NCBI GenBank assembly: GCA_943736015.1
Contig: OX031056.1
Coordinates: forward strand, 63,949,277 to 64,013,276
Reading direction: 5' to 3'
Source of the DNA: Tridacna crocea
Lineage: Eukaryota; Mollusca; Bivalvia; Cardiida; Cardiidae
Length of the DNA: 64,000 nt
Of this stretch, positions 11,707 to 21,789 are shown one piece after another (positions within the stretch are counted from its first letter, which is position 1; every line of letters begins with the position of its first letter). The notes beneath the pieces were generated by a model. The model was not told the origin of the DNA. It made no database searches and saw nothing but the letters and a program-made list of their open reading frames with translations. A program made the translations under genes and the position numbers.

Positions 11707-11840
11707 TTAACTTGCTCTGTGTAGAACAGCTCAGGCTGAAATAATGTAAGCCATACTGGTTACGATATAGATACCTCGATACATTCTACACCATTTTAAA
11801 ACTTAGTAAAAAAAGGTACTGTGTACATAAAGTTTTCAAA

Positions 11841-11990
11841 GTTCCTGGTAACCAGCATTTTCTTCTTTTCCCACAATGTTTTATACCCTATCATAGACAG
11901 AAATCATCTTTTCAGAAAGAGTTGAATTGTCGTCTGCAAATGCTTTCAGTTTGGTCTAGTCCAAAAGTTTGTCGTTTGGGAAAGGGTTAA
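11841..11990 (+). mobile_element. TTAA-hairpin MITE, 5'-truncated copy 10
   Basis: Begins at the hairpin centre (ctggtaaccagcattttctt) and runs to ttgggaaagggttaa. The left half of the element is absent. Confidence 0.8.
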
Positions 11991-12354
11991 ATGTACTTGT
12001 ACATTGTATTGTGCATTAGAAGGCCAGAATTATTTCATTTTACCATGTGTAACCTTTTTCTTAAGTGTTCATATTTATTACACAGTTAAGACATATTCAT
12101 ATAAATTTATTCTTCGAAGTTCTGTGTTGATCTATTAAGCGAAAAAGTGTTTTGTAGGTCAAGCAATATTTCTTCACAAAGGGACATTTACTCATGTGTT
12201 ATATTCTATGATATTTCTATTTACTGTACTGCAATAGACAGACAATTTTCAATTTTGTCAAAAACTTATTATTTACATAAGTTTATCTGATATTATGTAT
12301 TGTTTTATTTCGTAAATTAAAGTTACGGATTTTTTTTCACTTGAAAGTGAGTAG
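11991..12354. other. Unassigned AT-rich interval
   Basis: No repeat family or coding signal recognised. Confidence 0.4.
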
Positions 12355-12448
12355 AGAGCATTTTGAGAAATGGAGAAAATGCTGGTTACCAGCATTTTCT
12401 CTTATTCCCACAATGTTTTCAAAAGCTTTCATAATCTGATTTATTTAA
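12355..12448 (-). mobile_element. TTAA-hairpin MITE fragment, copy 11
   Basis: Hairpin gagaaaatgctggttacc / agcattttctc and the right flank to ttatttaa. Its terminal TTAA (12445-12448) is also the first TTAA of the next copy. Confidence 0.7.
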
Positions 12449-12649
12449 CTCTTTAACACTCAATCCTGACTTTTAACAACCCTGAGAAAGACGCCTTCTG
12501 AAAACACTGACAGAGCATTTTCTTCTTTTTCCACTATGTTTTCTTCCCTTTCCAAAACAAATTTCAAATTTTCAGTCACTTTTACTTCTTCATCTGCAAA
12601 TGCTTTCAATTTGGACCAGTCTGAATTTTGTTGTATTGTAAAGAGTTAA
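12445..12649 (+). mobile_element. TTAA-hairpin MITE, copy 12
   Basis: ttaactctttaacactcaa ... ttgtaaagagttaa. The left hairpin arm is mostly deleted (gaaaacactgacagagcatt), while the right arm cattttcttctttttccac is retained. Confidence 0.8.
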
Positions 12650-12964
12650 GACATTTAGTCCTTTAGAAATTATTTGAAAAAAAAATACAGATTGTTATTA
12701 TGCTTGTACACATACTAAATCAGGCTTATTCTATATATATTGTAAATTACATGAATTTTACAAGGGCCTGCAGCCTAATTATATGATTTAAAAAAACGTG
12801 ATTTAAGTCAAGTGTTTGTCATTTGCCTTTGGTTTATGTGGTTCCACTTAAAGCATCTTTCATTTCATCTTCAAAAGAAGGCATATGAAAGTAATTTGCA
12901 GATATGCCAAACATTTTCTGCATTATTGGGGTTAATAAGGATTTGTGATTTCTTTATGTTGGTC

Positions 12965-13095
12965 TTAAGCCTTTGCCACTCAAACTGGAGTTTCGACGCA
13001 CCTATGGATAAAGCCTTTTAAAAACGTTGTGGCTAAAGGAGAACGAGCCTCCTAGGCAGGACTTTCTCCTTTTGCCACAACGTTTTCTTTTGTAT
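12965..13095 (+). mobile_element. TTAA-hairpin MITE, divergent variant copy 13
   Basis: Starts ttaagcctttgccactcaaa. Outer stem aaaacgttgtgg-ctaaaggag / ctccttttgccacaacgtttt, with a different centre (gagcctcctaggcaggac). The right half is not recognisable. Confidence 0.65.
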
Positions 13096-13543
13096 AAAAT
13101 TATGTTTCAGCTATATTGATAAAGGAAATTTCGTGAAAATTTTTTGTCTGAAATCAAATTCTCTATGTAAGCTTTCGTTAGCTTTCGTCCAAATCCTTCT
13201 GTAATTTATTGTTAGAAGAAAAAATATTTTTAAATTGAATTCTGTTTAATCGTTACGCTATGGCATAAAATCACGAGCCTTTCATCATATAGACTTGTCC
13301 TGGTGAGCTTTTTACAACGAAATCGATTTGCACACTTGTAGACAAATACTGAGCTTTTTAGTGGTGAATGTAATACTCTTGCCTCTTTAAAAAAAAGTAA
13401 GTATATATATATCGCTTACCAAGAAACTGAAACCGATCAGCAGATCAGATGCCTGATCTGCTTTACCAAATTATGCTCTTATACACTTTTTTTTTTTTCT
13501 CAACAAATTCACCTTAAAAAAAATAAGATCTTCTTTTCATTTT
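13096..13543. other. Unassigned AT-rich interval
   Basis: Contains a short palindromic stretch (cagcagatcagat / gcctgatctgct near 13438) and homopolymers. No gene seen. Confidence 0.35.
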
Positions 13544-15108
13544 TATACGCCCGTGGAAGACGGGACGTATTATGGGATCACCCGTGGCGGGCGGGCAGGC
13601 GGACATCCGGGCGGGCGGTGTCCAGTTCTTTGTCCGGAGCATATCTCCAAAACTATACAAGCTAGGGTTATGAAATTTCATGGGTGGATAGATCTCATCG
13701 AGGCGGAGTGCAGTGCACAGGAATCATAACTCTTGCTCGCTTAATTTTTGAGTTATTGCCCTTTGTTGTTTTTCATACTTGAATTTTGTCCGGAGCATAT
13801 CTCCAAAACTATACTAGCTAGGGTTATGAAATTTCATGGGTGGATAGATCTCATTAAGGGGGAGTGCAGTGCACAAGAATCATAACTCTTGCTTGCTTAA
13901 TTTTTGAGATATTGCCCTTTGTTGTTTTTCATACTTGAATTTTGTCCGGAGCATATCTCCAAAACTATACTAGCTACAGTTATGAAATTTTATGGGTGGA
14001 TAGGTCTCATCGAGGGAGAGTGCAGTACACAAGAATCCTAACTCTTGCTTGCTTAATTTTTGAGTTATTGCCCTTTGTTGTTTTTCATACTTGAATTTTG
14101 TCCGGAGCATATCTCCAAAACTATACAAGCTACGGTTATGAAATTTCATGGGTGGATAGATCTCACTGAGGGGGAGTGCAGTGCACAAGAATCATAACTC
14201 TTGCTTGCTTAATTTTTGAGTTATTGCCCTTTGTCGTTTTTTATACTTGAATTTCCTCCGGTGAATATCTCCAAAACTATAGTAGCTAGGGTTATGAAAT
14301 TTCATGGGTGGATAGATCTCACCGAGGCAGAGTGCAGTGCACAGGAATCATAACTCTTGCTCGCTTAATTTTTGAGTTATTGCCCTTTGTTGTTTTTCAT
14401 ACTTGATTTTTGTCCGAAGCATATCACCAATACTATACTACCTAGGGTTATGAAATTTCATGGGTGGATAGATCTCATCGATGGGGGGTGCAGTGCACAC
14501 AAATCACAACTCTTGCTTGCTTAATTTTTGAGTTATTGCCCTTTGTTGTTTTTCATACTTGAATTTTGTCCGGAGCATATCTTCAGAACTATACTTGCTA
14601 GGGTTATGAAATTTCATGGGTGGATAGATCTCACTGAGGGGGAGTGCAGTGCACAAGAATCATAACTTTTGCTTTCTTAATTTTTCAGTTATTGCCCTTT
14701 GTCATTTTTTATACTTGAATTTTGTCCGGTGAATATCTCCAAAACTATAGTAGCTAGGGTTATGAAATTTCATGGGTGGATAGATCTCACCGAGGCGGAG
14801 TGCAGTGCACAGGAATCATAACTCTTGCTTGCTTAATTTTTGACTTATTGCCCTTTGTCGTTTTTCATACTTGATTTTTGTCCGAAGCATATCTCTAAAA
14901 CTATACTAGCTAGGGTTATGAAATTTCATGGGTGGATAGATCTCATCAAGGGGGAGTGCAGTGCACCGAAATCACAAATCTTGCTTGCTTAATTTTTGAG
15001 TTATTGCCCTTTGTTTTTTTTTAATACTTGAATTTTGTCTGGTGCATGCCCCAGCTTTACAACTTGGGGTAAGACGGGCGTATCTTGCGACAATTTGCCG
15101 CTCTTGTT
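13544..15108 (+). mobile_element. Tandem-core element, ATACGCCCGT family, ~9 units of ~156 bp
   Basis: 5' end tatacgcccgtggaagacgg with a GC-rich cggg/gcggg tract. About nine units of ~156 bp (gttatgaaatttcatgggtg at 13667, 13823, 13979 and onward). 3' side acgggcgtatct is the inverse of the 5' end and is followed by ttgcgacaatttgccgctc and ttgtt. Units are very similar to each other, suggesting recent array growth or homogenisation. Minus-strand ORFs such as 13970-14188 are repeat shadows. Confidence 0.85.
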
Positions 15109-15263
15109 CAATTTATACTTCTTGTCAATTTTCGATGTATATTAATTTTCTGTAAATGTGTTTTTCCATGATCAGAATGCTGAAATTCCAATATCTCTAA
15201 CCAACCTTCTGATTGACAGAAAAATAAAAGTTGCACATGACTAAATCTTTCCATTTGAATCTT

Positions 15264-15478
15264 TTAACCCTTTACCAAAATTCCCTGGTTTTTACGACTC
15301 TGAGATGCATGTAGAAGCCTTTAGAAAACTTTGTGGGAAAAGGAGAAAATGCTGGTGACCGATAATGTTTTCTACCATGCTGGAAACATTTTCAATTTTT
15401 GAGTTATGTTTATTTTGTCGTCTGCAAATGCTTTCAATTTGGACCGGTTTAAAATCTTATTGTTTGGGAAAGGGTTAA
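15264..15478 (+). mobile_element. TTAA-hairpin MITE, copy 14
   Basis: Both TTAA ends present (ttaaccctttaccaaaatt ... gtttgggaaagggttaa). The left arm ggagaaaatgctggtgacc is intact, but most of the right arm is deleted. Confidence 0.85.
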
Positions 15479-16085
15479 GTGTCATATGCGAAAACAACAT
15501 TAGTTGTACAGTCAGGTAGCAGGGGATTTGGAAACTTGTTCCCTGCTGTGGTGAATCATATCGCCCCGAGGCAAAGGCTTCCAGTTACGTCAGTTTTTAG
15601 CTCCACTGGCCGAAGGCCAGCGGGCTATTGTCATGGCGTTGTGTCCGTCGTGCGTCCGTCCGTCCGTCCGTTCGTCCGTGCGTGCGTCCGTAAACTTTTT
15701 CTTTAAAAAACTTCTCCTCAGAAACTATTGACTGGATTTTTACCAAATTTCACAGGAATGTTCCTTAGGTGGTCCTCTTTCAAATTCCTTCAAATAATTG
15801 TGTTCCATGAATAATTCTGGTTGCCATGGCAACCAAAGTAAAAAACCTTTAAAAATCTTCTCCTCCCAAACCGCTTATTGGATAGCATTACTTTTTGGCA
15901 GGAATGTTCCTTAGATATAGGTCTACAGAATTCCTTAAAAAAAAAAAGATCCATCAAAAAACATGGCTTTTATGGGAGACTCATTTTCCTTTTATGGTAT
16001 AAAGTAAAATCTTTGAAAAATTTATTCTCTCAAACTACTTGTTTTGATTTCATTGTTGTATTGAAGGTTAGTTCCAATGGTAGTA

Positions 16086-16311
16086 AGTCTTTACCATACA
16101 ATCCTGACTTTTAAGGACCCTAAAGAAGAAGTCTTTGGAAAACACTCTTGGAAAAGGAGAAAATGCTGGTAATCGGCATTTTCTCCTTTTACCTCAGTGT
16201 TTTCTACTCTATGAAAGAGAGAAATCATCATTTCATCAATGTTTAATTTGTTGTCTGCAAATGCTCTCAGTTTGGTCACATCCCAAGGTTTGTCGTTTGG
16301 TAAAGAGTTAA
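16086..16311 (+). mobile_element. TTAA-hairpin MITE, copy 15
   Basis: tctttaccatacaatcctga ... tttggtaaagagttaa. Hairpin ggaaaaggagaaaatgctgg / cggcattttctccttttacc has a few mismatches. Confidence 0.8.
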
Positions 16312-16469
16312 AGATGGTTGCTTTACATAATCTATAATCCTTTTCATATAAAGCAAGGGAAACTCTGCACTTTGATAAGTTCTGGTAAAGGTTTGTTGAC
16401 CTCCTGGTGACCTAGTAGAAAGAGGGACAGGGCTTTACTGTTGTGATAGGCATTTTGTTATCAAATCAA

Positions 16470-16657
16470 ACTGATCCCTGACAAAGAAGAGTTTAGAAAA
16501 CATTGTGGGAAAAAGAGAAAATGCTGGTAACCTTTTCCCACAATGTTATCTACCCTTCACAAAACAACTTTCAAATTTTCAGTCACTTTTATTTTTTCAT
16601 CTACAAATGCTTTCCATTTGGACAACCATAGAATGTTGTGATTTGGTAATGAGTTAA
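16470..16657 (+). mobile_element. TTAA-hairpin MITE, copy 16 (shortened stem)
   Basis: cattgtgggaaaaagag then ggtaacc runs straight into ttttcccacaatg: the distal part of the right arm has been lost. Ends ttggtaatgagttaa. Confidence 0.8.
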
Positions 16658-16674
16658 CTAAACTAGAAGACAAA

Positions 16675-16870
16675 ATTTTTATAACTGGCCATAATTGAAA
16701 GATGTTGCAGACAACATAATAAATCTTCAAATTAGTAAAACTTGTATCAAAAAGGGTAGAAATTATTGTGTCAAACTAAGAAAATGCAGGTAACTTTTAT
16801 TTTCTTCTTTTCTCACAATGATTTTCATAGCTTTTTTTCTTTAGTGACCTAAAATGCAGGAATGAATGGT
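16675..16870 (-). mobile_element. TTAA-hairpin MITE, degraded copy 17
   Basis: Reverse copy with gttgcagacaacataataaa, agaaattattgtgtcaaact and a decayed hairpin. Ends poorly defined. Confidence 0.55.
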
Positions 16871-17094
16871 AATTGTAAAAAACTTCCCTTCACCGGTACA
16901 GAAAAATCAGGCCTGTGGAGCGATACAGGCGCTCAAGCGCCTCTAGTTAAAAGATGTGGGGAGGGGGCACTCTGATGGGAAATTATATTTTGTCAGTGTA
17001 TTCTTTTTGGAGACATTAAAACATGGACATTTTGCTTAACACATGTTAAACTTCGCAGTAAAATAAATTTGTTGTAGTTTGAGGTGGTTTTGTA

Positions 17095-17385
17095 TAATTT
17101 CTTCGGCTCGGGGTGACCCGATTTACCACAGCCGTGAACAAGTTTCCCAGTGCCCTGCCAACTCATCGTGCAACTAACTGACACATTGATTATTTTCATT
17201 TATTTACCGTCGCTACCGGTTGCCCATCTGAGGGACGCCCCCAGAAGACAGTTAGTTGTTACGGGGGATAGTGCAAGGATACAGGTCGAAACTACTGAGA
17301 ATTCCGCCTGGTTCTTTAACGTGCTCGGTGTATAGCACCGTCACACGGGACCTCGGTTTAACGTCTCATCCGAAAGACTATTAAT
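17095..17385 (+). repeat. Dispersed repeat N
   Basis: Shares an inverted match with 20385-20595: gtcgctaccggttgcccat, agggacgcccccagaagac, gttacgggggatagtgca and ggatacaggtcg. It continues as ttctttaacgtgctcgg, cacacgggacctcggttt, acgtctcatccgaaagac, a segment I have seen in dispersed repeats of many invertebrates. No coding capacity. Confidence 0.6.
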
Positions 17386-17390
17386 ATTTT

Positions 17391-19839
17391 TTATGCTCCC
17401 CGAAGGGCGAGCATATAGTCGACGCTTCGTCTGTGTGTCCGTCCGTCCTTCCGTCAGTCTGTCCGTCCGTCCGTCCGAAGCGATTTCTCCACAACCCTTG
17501 GACCAAATTGGATGAAACTTCATATATGAACTCCTTAGGGTAAGGCGCCGATATAATTTTCCCGGATTTTCAATTTGACCCCGTGTCATGGAAAAAAGGG
17601 GCTTAACGCAAAATTGCAATTTTTACCAATATCTCATTTAGTTTTTGTCAGAATATCATGAAACTTCATGGTTTTATTGTTTATGGAAAGTTTTAGCATG
17701 AGCTCTTGCTATTTTTAATCTGGGCATTTTTTAAGTTGACGTTCTGTCATGGAAAAAGGGGGCTTCTTGCAAAATTCCAATTTTTACTAATATTTCATTC
17801 AGTTTTGGTCAAAATTTCATTAAACTTCATGGTTATATTGTTTTTAGCTCACCCGAGCACATAGTGCTCAGGGTGAGCTATTGTGATCGATAGTTGTCCG
17901 GCGTCCGTCCGTCCGTCGGTCCGTCCGTCCGTCCGTGAACAATTACTTAAAAATTCTTCTCCTCTGAAACCGCCCAACAGATTTCAGTGAAACTTCACAG
18001 AAGTGATCCTTAGGTGATGTACTTTCAAAATACTTCAAAGATTTGAATTCCATGGAGAACTCTGGTTGCCATGGCAACCGAGAGAAAAAACTTTAAAAAT
18101 CTTCTTGTCCCAAACCGTAAGGGCTAGAGCTCTCATATTTTGCATGTAGCATCATCTAGTGACCCTCTACCAAAATACTTCAAATTATGGCCCTAGTGTT
18201 GAAAATGGCCCTATGTTGTGGGTTCTTGGATTTCACATGGAGATAAGGAAATCTTTAAAAATTTTCTTGTCCCAAACCATAAAGGCTAGAGCTCTCATAT
18301 ATGGCATGTAGTATCATCTAGTGGCCCTCTATTAAAATACTTCAAATAATGGCCCTAGTGTAGAAATTGGCCCTATGTTGTGGGTTCTCGGATTTCACAT
18401 AGAGATAAAGAAGGAAATCTTTAAAAATCTTCTTGTCCCAAACCGTAAGGGCTAGAGCTTTCATATTTGGCATGTAGCATCATCTAGTGACCCTCTACCA
18501 AAATACTTCAAATTATGGCCCTAGTTTGAAAATGGCCCTATGTTGTGGGTTCTCGGATTTCACATAGAGATAAAGAAGGAAATCTTTAAAAATCTTCTTG
18601 TCCCAAACCATAAGGGCTAGAGCTCTCATATATGGCATGTAGTATCATCTAGCGGCCCTCTACCAAAATACTTTAAACAATGGCCCTAGTGTGGAAATTG
18701 GCCCTATGTTGTGGGTTCTCCGATTCCACATAGAGATAAAGAAGGAAATCTGTAAAAAACTTTGTCCCAAACCTTAAGGGCTAGAGCTTTCATATTTGGC
18801 ATGCAGCATCATCTAGTGGCCCTCTACCAAAATACTTCAAATTATGGCCCTAGTGTTGAAAATGGCCCTATGTTGTGTGTTCTTGGATTTCACATAGAGA
18901 TAAAGAAGGAAATCTTTAAAAATCTTCTTGTCCCAAACCATAAAGGCTAGAGATTATCTTCTTATCTAAACCAAGAAGACCTTAAGCTTTGGCCTTGCAC
19001 TTCGATATTTGGTATTTATCTTCATTGTAAATCTTTACTGCTTGGTACTCAGGTGAGCGATATAGGACCATCATGGTCCTCTTGTTTCAAAGTTTCACCA
19101 TGTGCTCTTGTTTTTTATCTATGTGTTTTTCAATTTGACCCTCTGCCATGGAAAAAGGGGGTTTCTTGTAAAATGAAAAAGGGGCCCTAATGCAAAATTG
19201 CAATTTTTACTAATATCTTGTTCAGTTTTTGTCAATATTTCATGGTTATATCTTGTTTTACAAGTTTCAACATGTGCCCTTTGTTTTTGCAATCTATGAA
19301 TTATTAATGCGCAAATACGTCTTTTCTGGTTTCTCAAATTAAGGCTGCATCACGGAAAAAGGGGACTTCACTAGGTTCTCCTTTATCAGTGCTCAAAACT
19401 TTGTGAAATTTCAAATCTGAACTTGTTGGAACGTTGCCCAGGTACCTCTCTTCCTTTTTCTCAATTTCAGGCTGCGTCTCGGAAAAAGGGGGCTTCATGT
19501 AAAAAATTGTTTTATGTAACATTTAATACATGACTGCTCAAAATTTTATGAAATTTCGAATTTTGAATTATTATTAAAAAATGCCACAAACCACACGCCT
19601 GTTGTATTTATTGCAATGATCCAATATTGTCTTATGGGAAAAGGGGGCTTAAAGGGGGCTTATTGTGCTCTACAAGTTTGTGTTGGCTGTCTCTAGCATA
19701 GTAATTGCCTTTTCACTTCAAATTTTGGGGGGCATGAACAGGTTCTTTTAGGATAAAGGAAGTGAATTGGTATCAATTTCTTATATTTTATGACAAACAC
19801 TTGTTCGGGGAGCATAACCCGTCTCTGACGGCTCTTGTT
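17391..19839 (+). mobile_element. Tandem-core element, ATGCTCCCCGAA family, with nested element
   Basis: 5' end tatgctccccgaagggcgag (internal hairpin) then tccgtccgtccgtccgaag. Units contain catggaaaaagggggcttc. 3' side ttcggggagcataa, inverse of the 5' end, then a ccgtctctgacgg hairpin and ctcttgtt. The AGCTCACC element 17845-19086 is inserted within one unit (cttcatggttatattgttt | ttcaaagtttcaccatgtgc). Confidence 0.8.
17845..19086 (+). mobile_element. Nested tandem-core element, AGCTCACC family, six ~165-bp units
   Basis: 5' tagctcacccgagcac / gtgctcagggtgagct, then gtccgtccgtcggtccgtcc. Units gggctagagctctcatattt recur at ~165 bp from 18118 to 18943. 3' ctcaggtgagcga, the hairpin taggaccatcatggtcc and tcttgtt. 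Closely related to 10130-11706 and nested in 17391-19839. Confidence 0.85.
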
Positions 19840-19842
19840 TAG

Positions 19843-19936
19843 TTGGCCAGCCGGGGACTCGAATCCACAACCTGTAGAGACCCGAAACATTGTGTTCACG
19901 AGCCCTACGCTCTACCTACTGAGCTAATCGGCCGGT
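19843..19936 (-). pseudogene. tRNA-like sequence with an inserted anticodon region
   Basis: Reverse complement has a tRNA-like D-arm (attagctcagtaggtagagc) and a B-box ggattcgagtcc, but the A- to B-box spacing is enlarged by a segment around cacaatgtttcgggtctc and the acceptor arms pair poorly. It could be a SINE head or a tRNA pseudogene; a functional tRNA is unlikely. Confidence 0.5.
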
Positions 19937-20104
19937 TTCTAACTGACATGGACGGTTTTTATAGTGTAATATCCTACAATAACAGACAATTTGGATCCTA
20001 TGTGTGAGAAACAAATCTATTAATTGATTAGACATAAGCTTATCGTAAGCTACCGTTACTGTGCAGGCAATTTATTTGAGCCATAGGGGTCCGTAGTTTG
20101 ACAT
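19937..20104. other. Unassigned interval
   Basis: No feature recognised. Confidence 0.4.
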
Positions 20105-20600
20105 CTGTCATCCATTATCTCCCGCTAGATGGCATTCTACAAATACTCTTTTATCTAATATGGGCATCCTGGATAGAGAACCGGACTACTATTCTACGCG
20201 ACAACCGTTACTTTAATTTCAAACTAAAATGAACTTGTACTCAATAAAACGCTACCCGGTGCGATTCATTTATCTGAGATCAGCAGTTTAGAGAAATCTG
20301 GAGCTAAAACAGGCTTGATTTTTCTTCAACTGTATTGATAAAAGCCATTTTTTCCATTGCTACTTTATAGCGCGTATTACTTTAATCTCCCCAATATCGG
20401 GGAGAGTGATGCGTCATATAAGACAGGTCGAATCTTCGAAGATGTTGACCAGCCCGCATAGAACCAACAGAAACTTACAGGGTTTCGTCCTGTATCTGCA
20501 CTTTCCCCCGTAACAATACTAACAGCCTTTAGGGGGCGTCGCCTATATGGGAAAGTGGTAGCGATGATAAATAAACACGAATTCAATCAATAATACGAGA
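20105..20600 (+). repeat. Dispersed repeat M, copy 1, overlapping repeat N
   Basis: 20105-20460 matches 36505-36709 plus 37124-37240: atctcccgctagatggc, tctaatatgggcatcc, gctacccggtgcgattcat, gtgatgcgtca, tcgaatcttcgaag. The 36-kb copy has the 396-bp TIR element inserted, so this copy is the empty-site relative. 20385-20595 also matches repeat N in inverse orientation. Confidence 0.65.
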
Positions 20601-21789
20601 CAAATTTATGATGCATAGCATCATAGAAGTCGCAATCTTTTGGTGGACAATTTCAGAAATATTGACTCTCTTGATAAATTTTGATTACATTTTTTGTATC
20701 TGTTTTAACCTATAACCCCCCCCCCCAACCGACGGAAAATCATGACAAATAGTACTAAAATGTAGGACAGAAAACAATATGAACATGTATTCAAATTCTA
20801 AAAGAAAAAGAGACAGAAGTTTAGCGAGGAATCTTAAATAATCTTCTTATTAGTATTATTATAGTGATAATGTTTATGTAAAAAAAAAACGTGAAAATTT
20901 TGGAATTTTTAAATTTATACTCAAAATTTGAAAATGGAGAAATTGCGCATTCGTGTATAGCATTTTCCATTTATTAAGATGATTTTAGAAAGAAAACTTC
21001 TGTAGCAGATCAAAGGTAATACTACGAAATTATCATTTAAGTTACTGATTTCAGAATTGATGTTAAGATCGTTATTCCCCTAATGATGTTTACGTGTATA
21101 TGTACATGTTTTTAAATTTTTATCAGTGATCTCTTCTTTTGATTTCATTTAAAGAAAAAATACACTCAACAACTTTTTTTTTCGAAAACATTATCTTCCT
21201 GCTTTTCAAAAAGTATCTTAGCATGCTTGCAACACAGTGAATCTTTACATTTTTTACTTCAGAAATAAAAACTTTTGCATGACGTCTCCAAAATTATTCT
21301 AATAATAGCCTGTACAGTTGGCACAAACTACGTTCCTTTTACTCCTAAAATCGCAGCCACACACACGCAAAAAAAAATCATCTGTTAGTCTTTAAGATCT
21401 GGTTCTATTTGACCACAACATAATTACTATTACTATTCATATTTTGCTTAATAAACAGTAGTTTGAACCACTTTCTGCATAGCCGATGTACAAACCTATA
21501 AAACATCTAATATAAATTTAAAGAGATTTTCCAGCAGCGACGTAAAAAGTTGTATATGTACAGTAATAGCTTCTGTAATAACTTTAACCCTACGACTCGA
21601 CGAAATTAATACACTGAGTAAGGACAACAAAAAAGATGTTTTCATATTTACGACATCTTAAAGAATATCTAAAAATATTTCACAGGCTATGTGCTGTTTG
21701 ATCTTCATCTATATTGTTGTCATTTTCGAGTAGCACCACCATAATAATTTCTGTAGTCAGTGTGGGCTACATCACGATCCATACATTTT
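20601..21789. other. AT-rich interval, no feature
   Basis: Short homopolymers (C run at about 20717-20726) and low-complexity AT sequence. No ORF with recognisable similarity and no repeat family assigned. Confidence 0.5.

Larger units (their letters stand above)
15598..16948 (+). mobile_element. Tandem-core element, CTCCACTGGCC family, carrying three MITEs
   Basis: 5' end tagctccactggccgaaggc / cagcgggct and an extended ccgtccgtccgttcgtccgt tract (15650-15690). Body includes ggttgccatggcaacc. Putative 3' end cctgtggagcgatac, an aggcgctcaagcgcc hairpin and tctagtt. MITE copies 15, 16 and 17 sit within it in close succession. Assigning the 16948 end to this same element is inference. Confidence 0.65.

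Noticed and set aside
13616-15045. CRISPR-like regular repeats
   Set aside because: Units are ~156 bp with no distinct spacers, in a eukaryotic mobile element.
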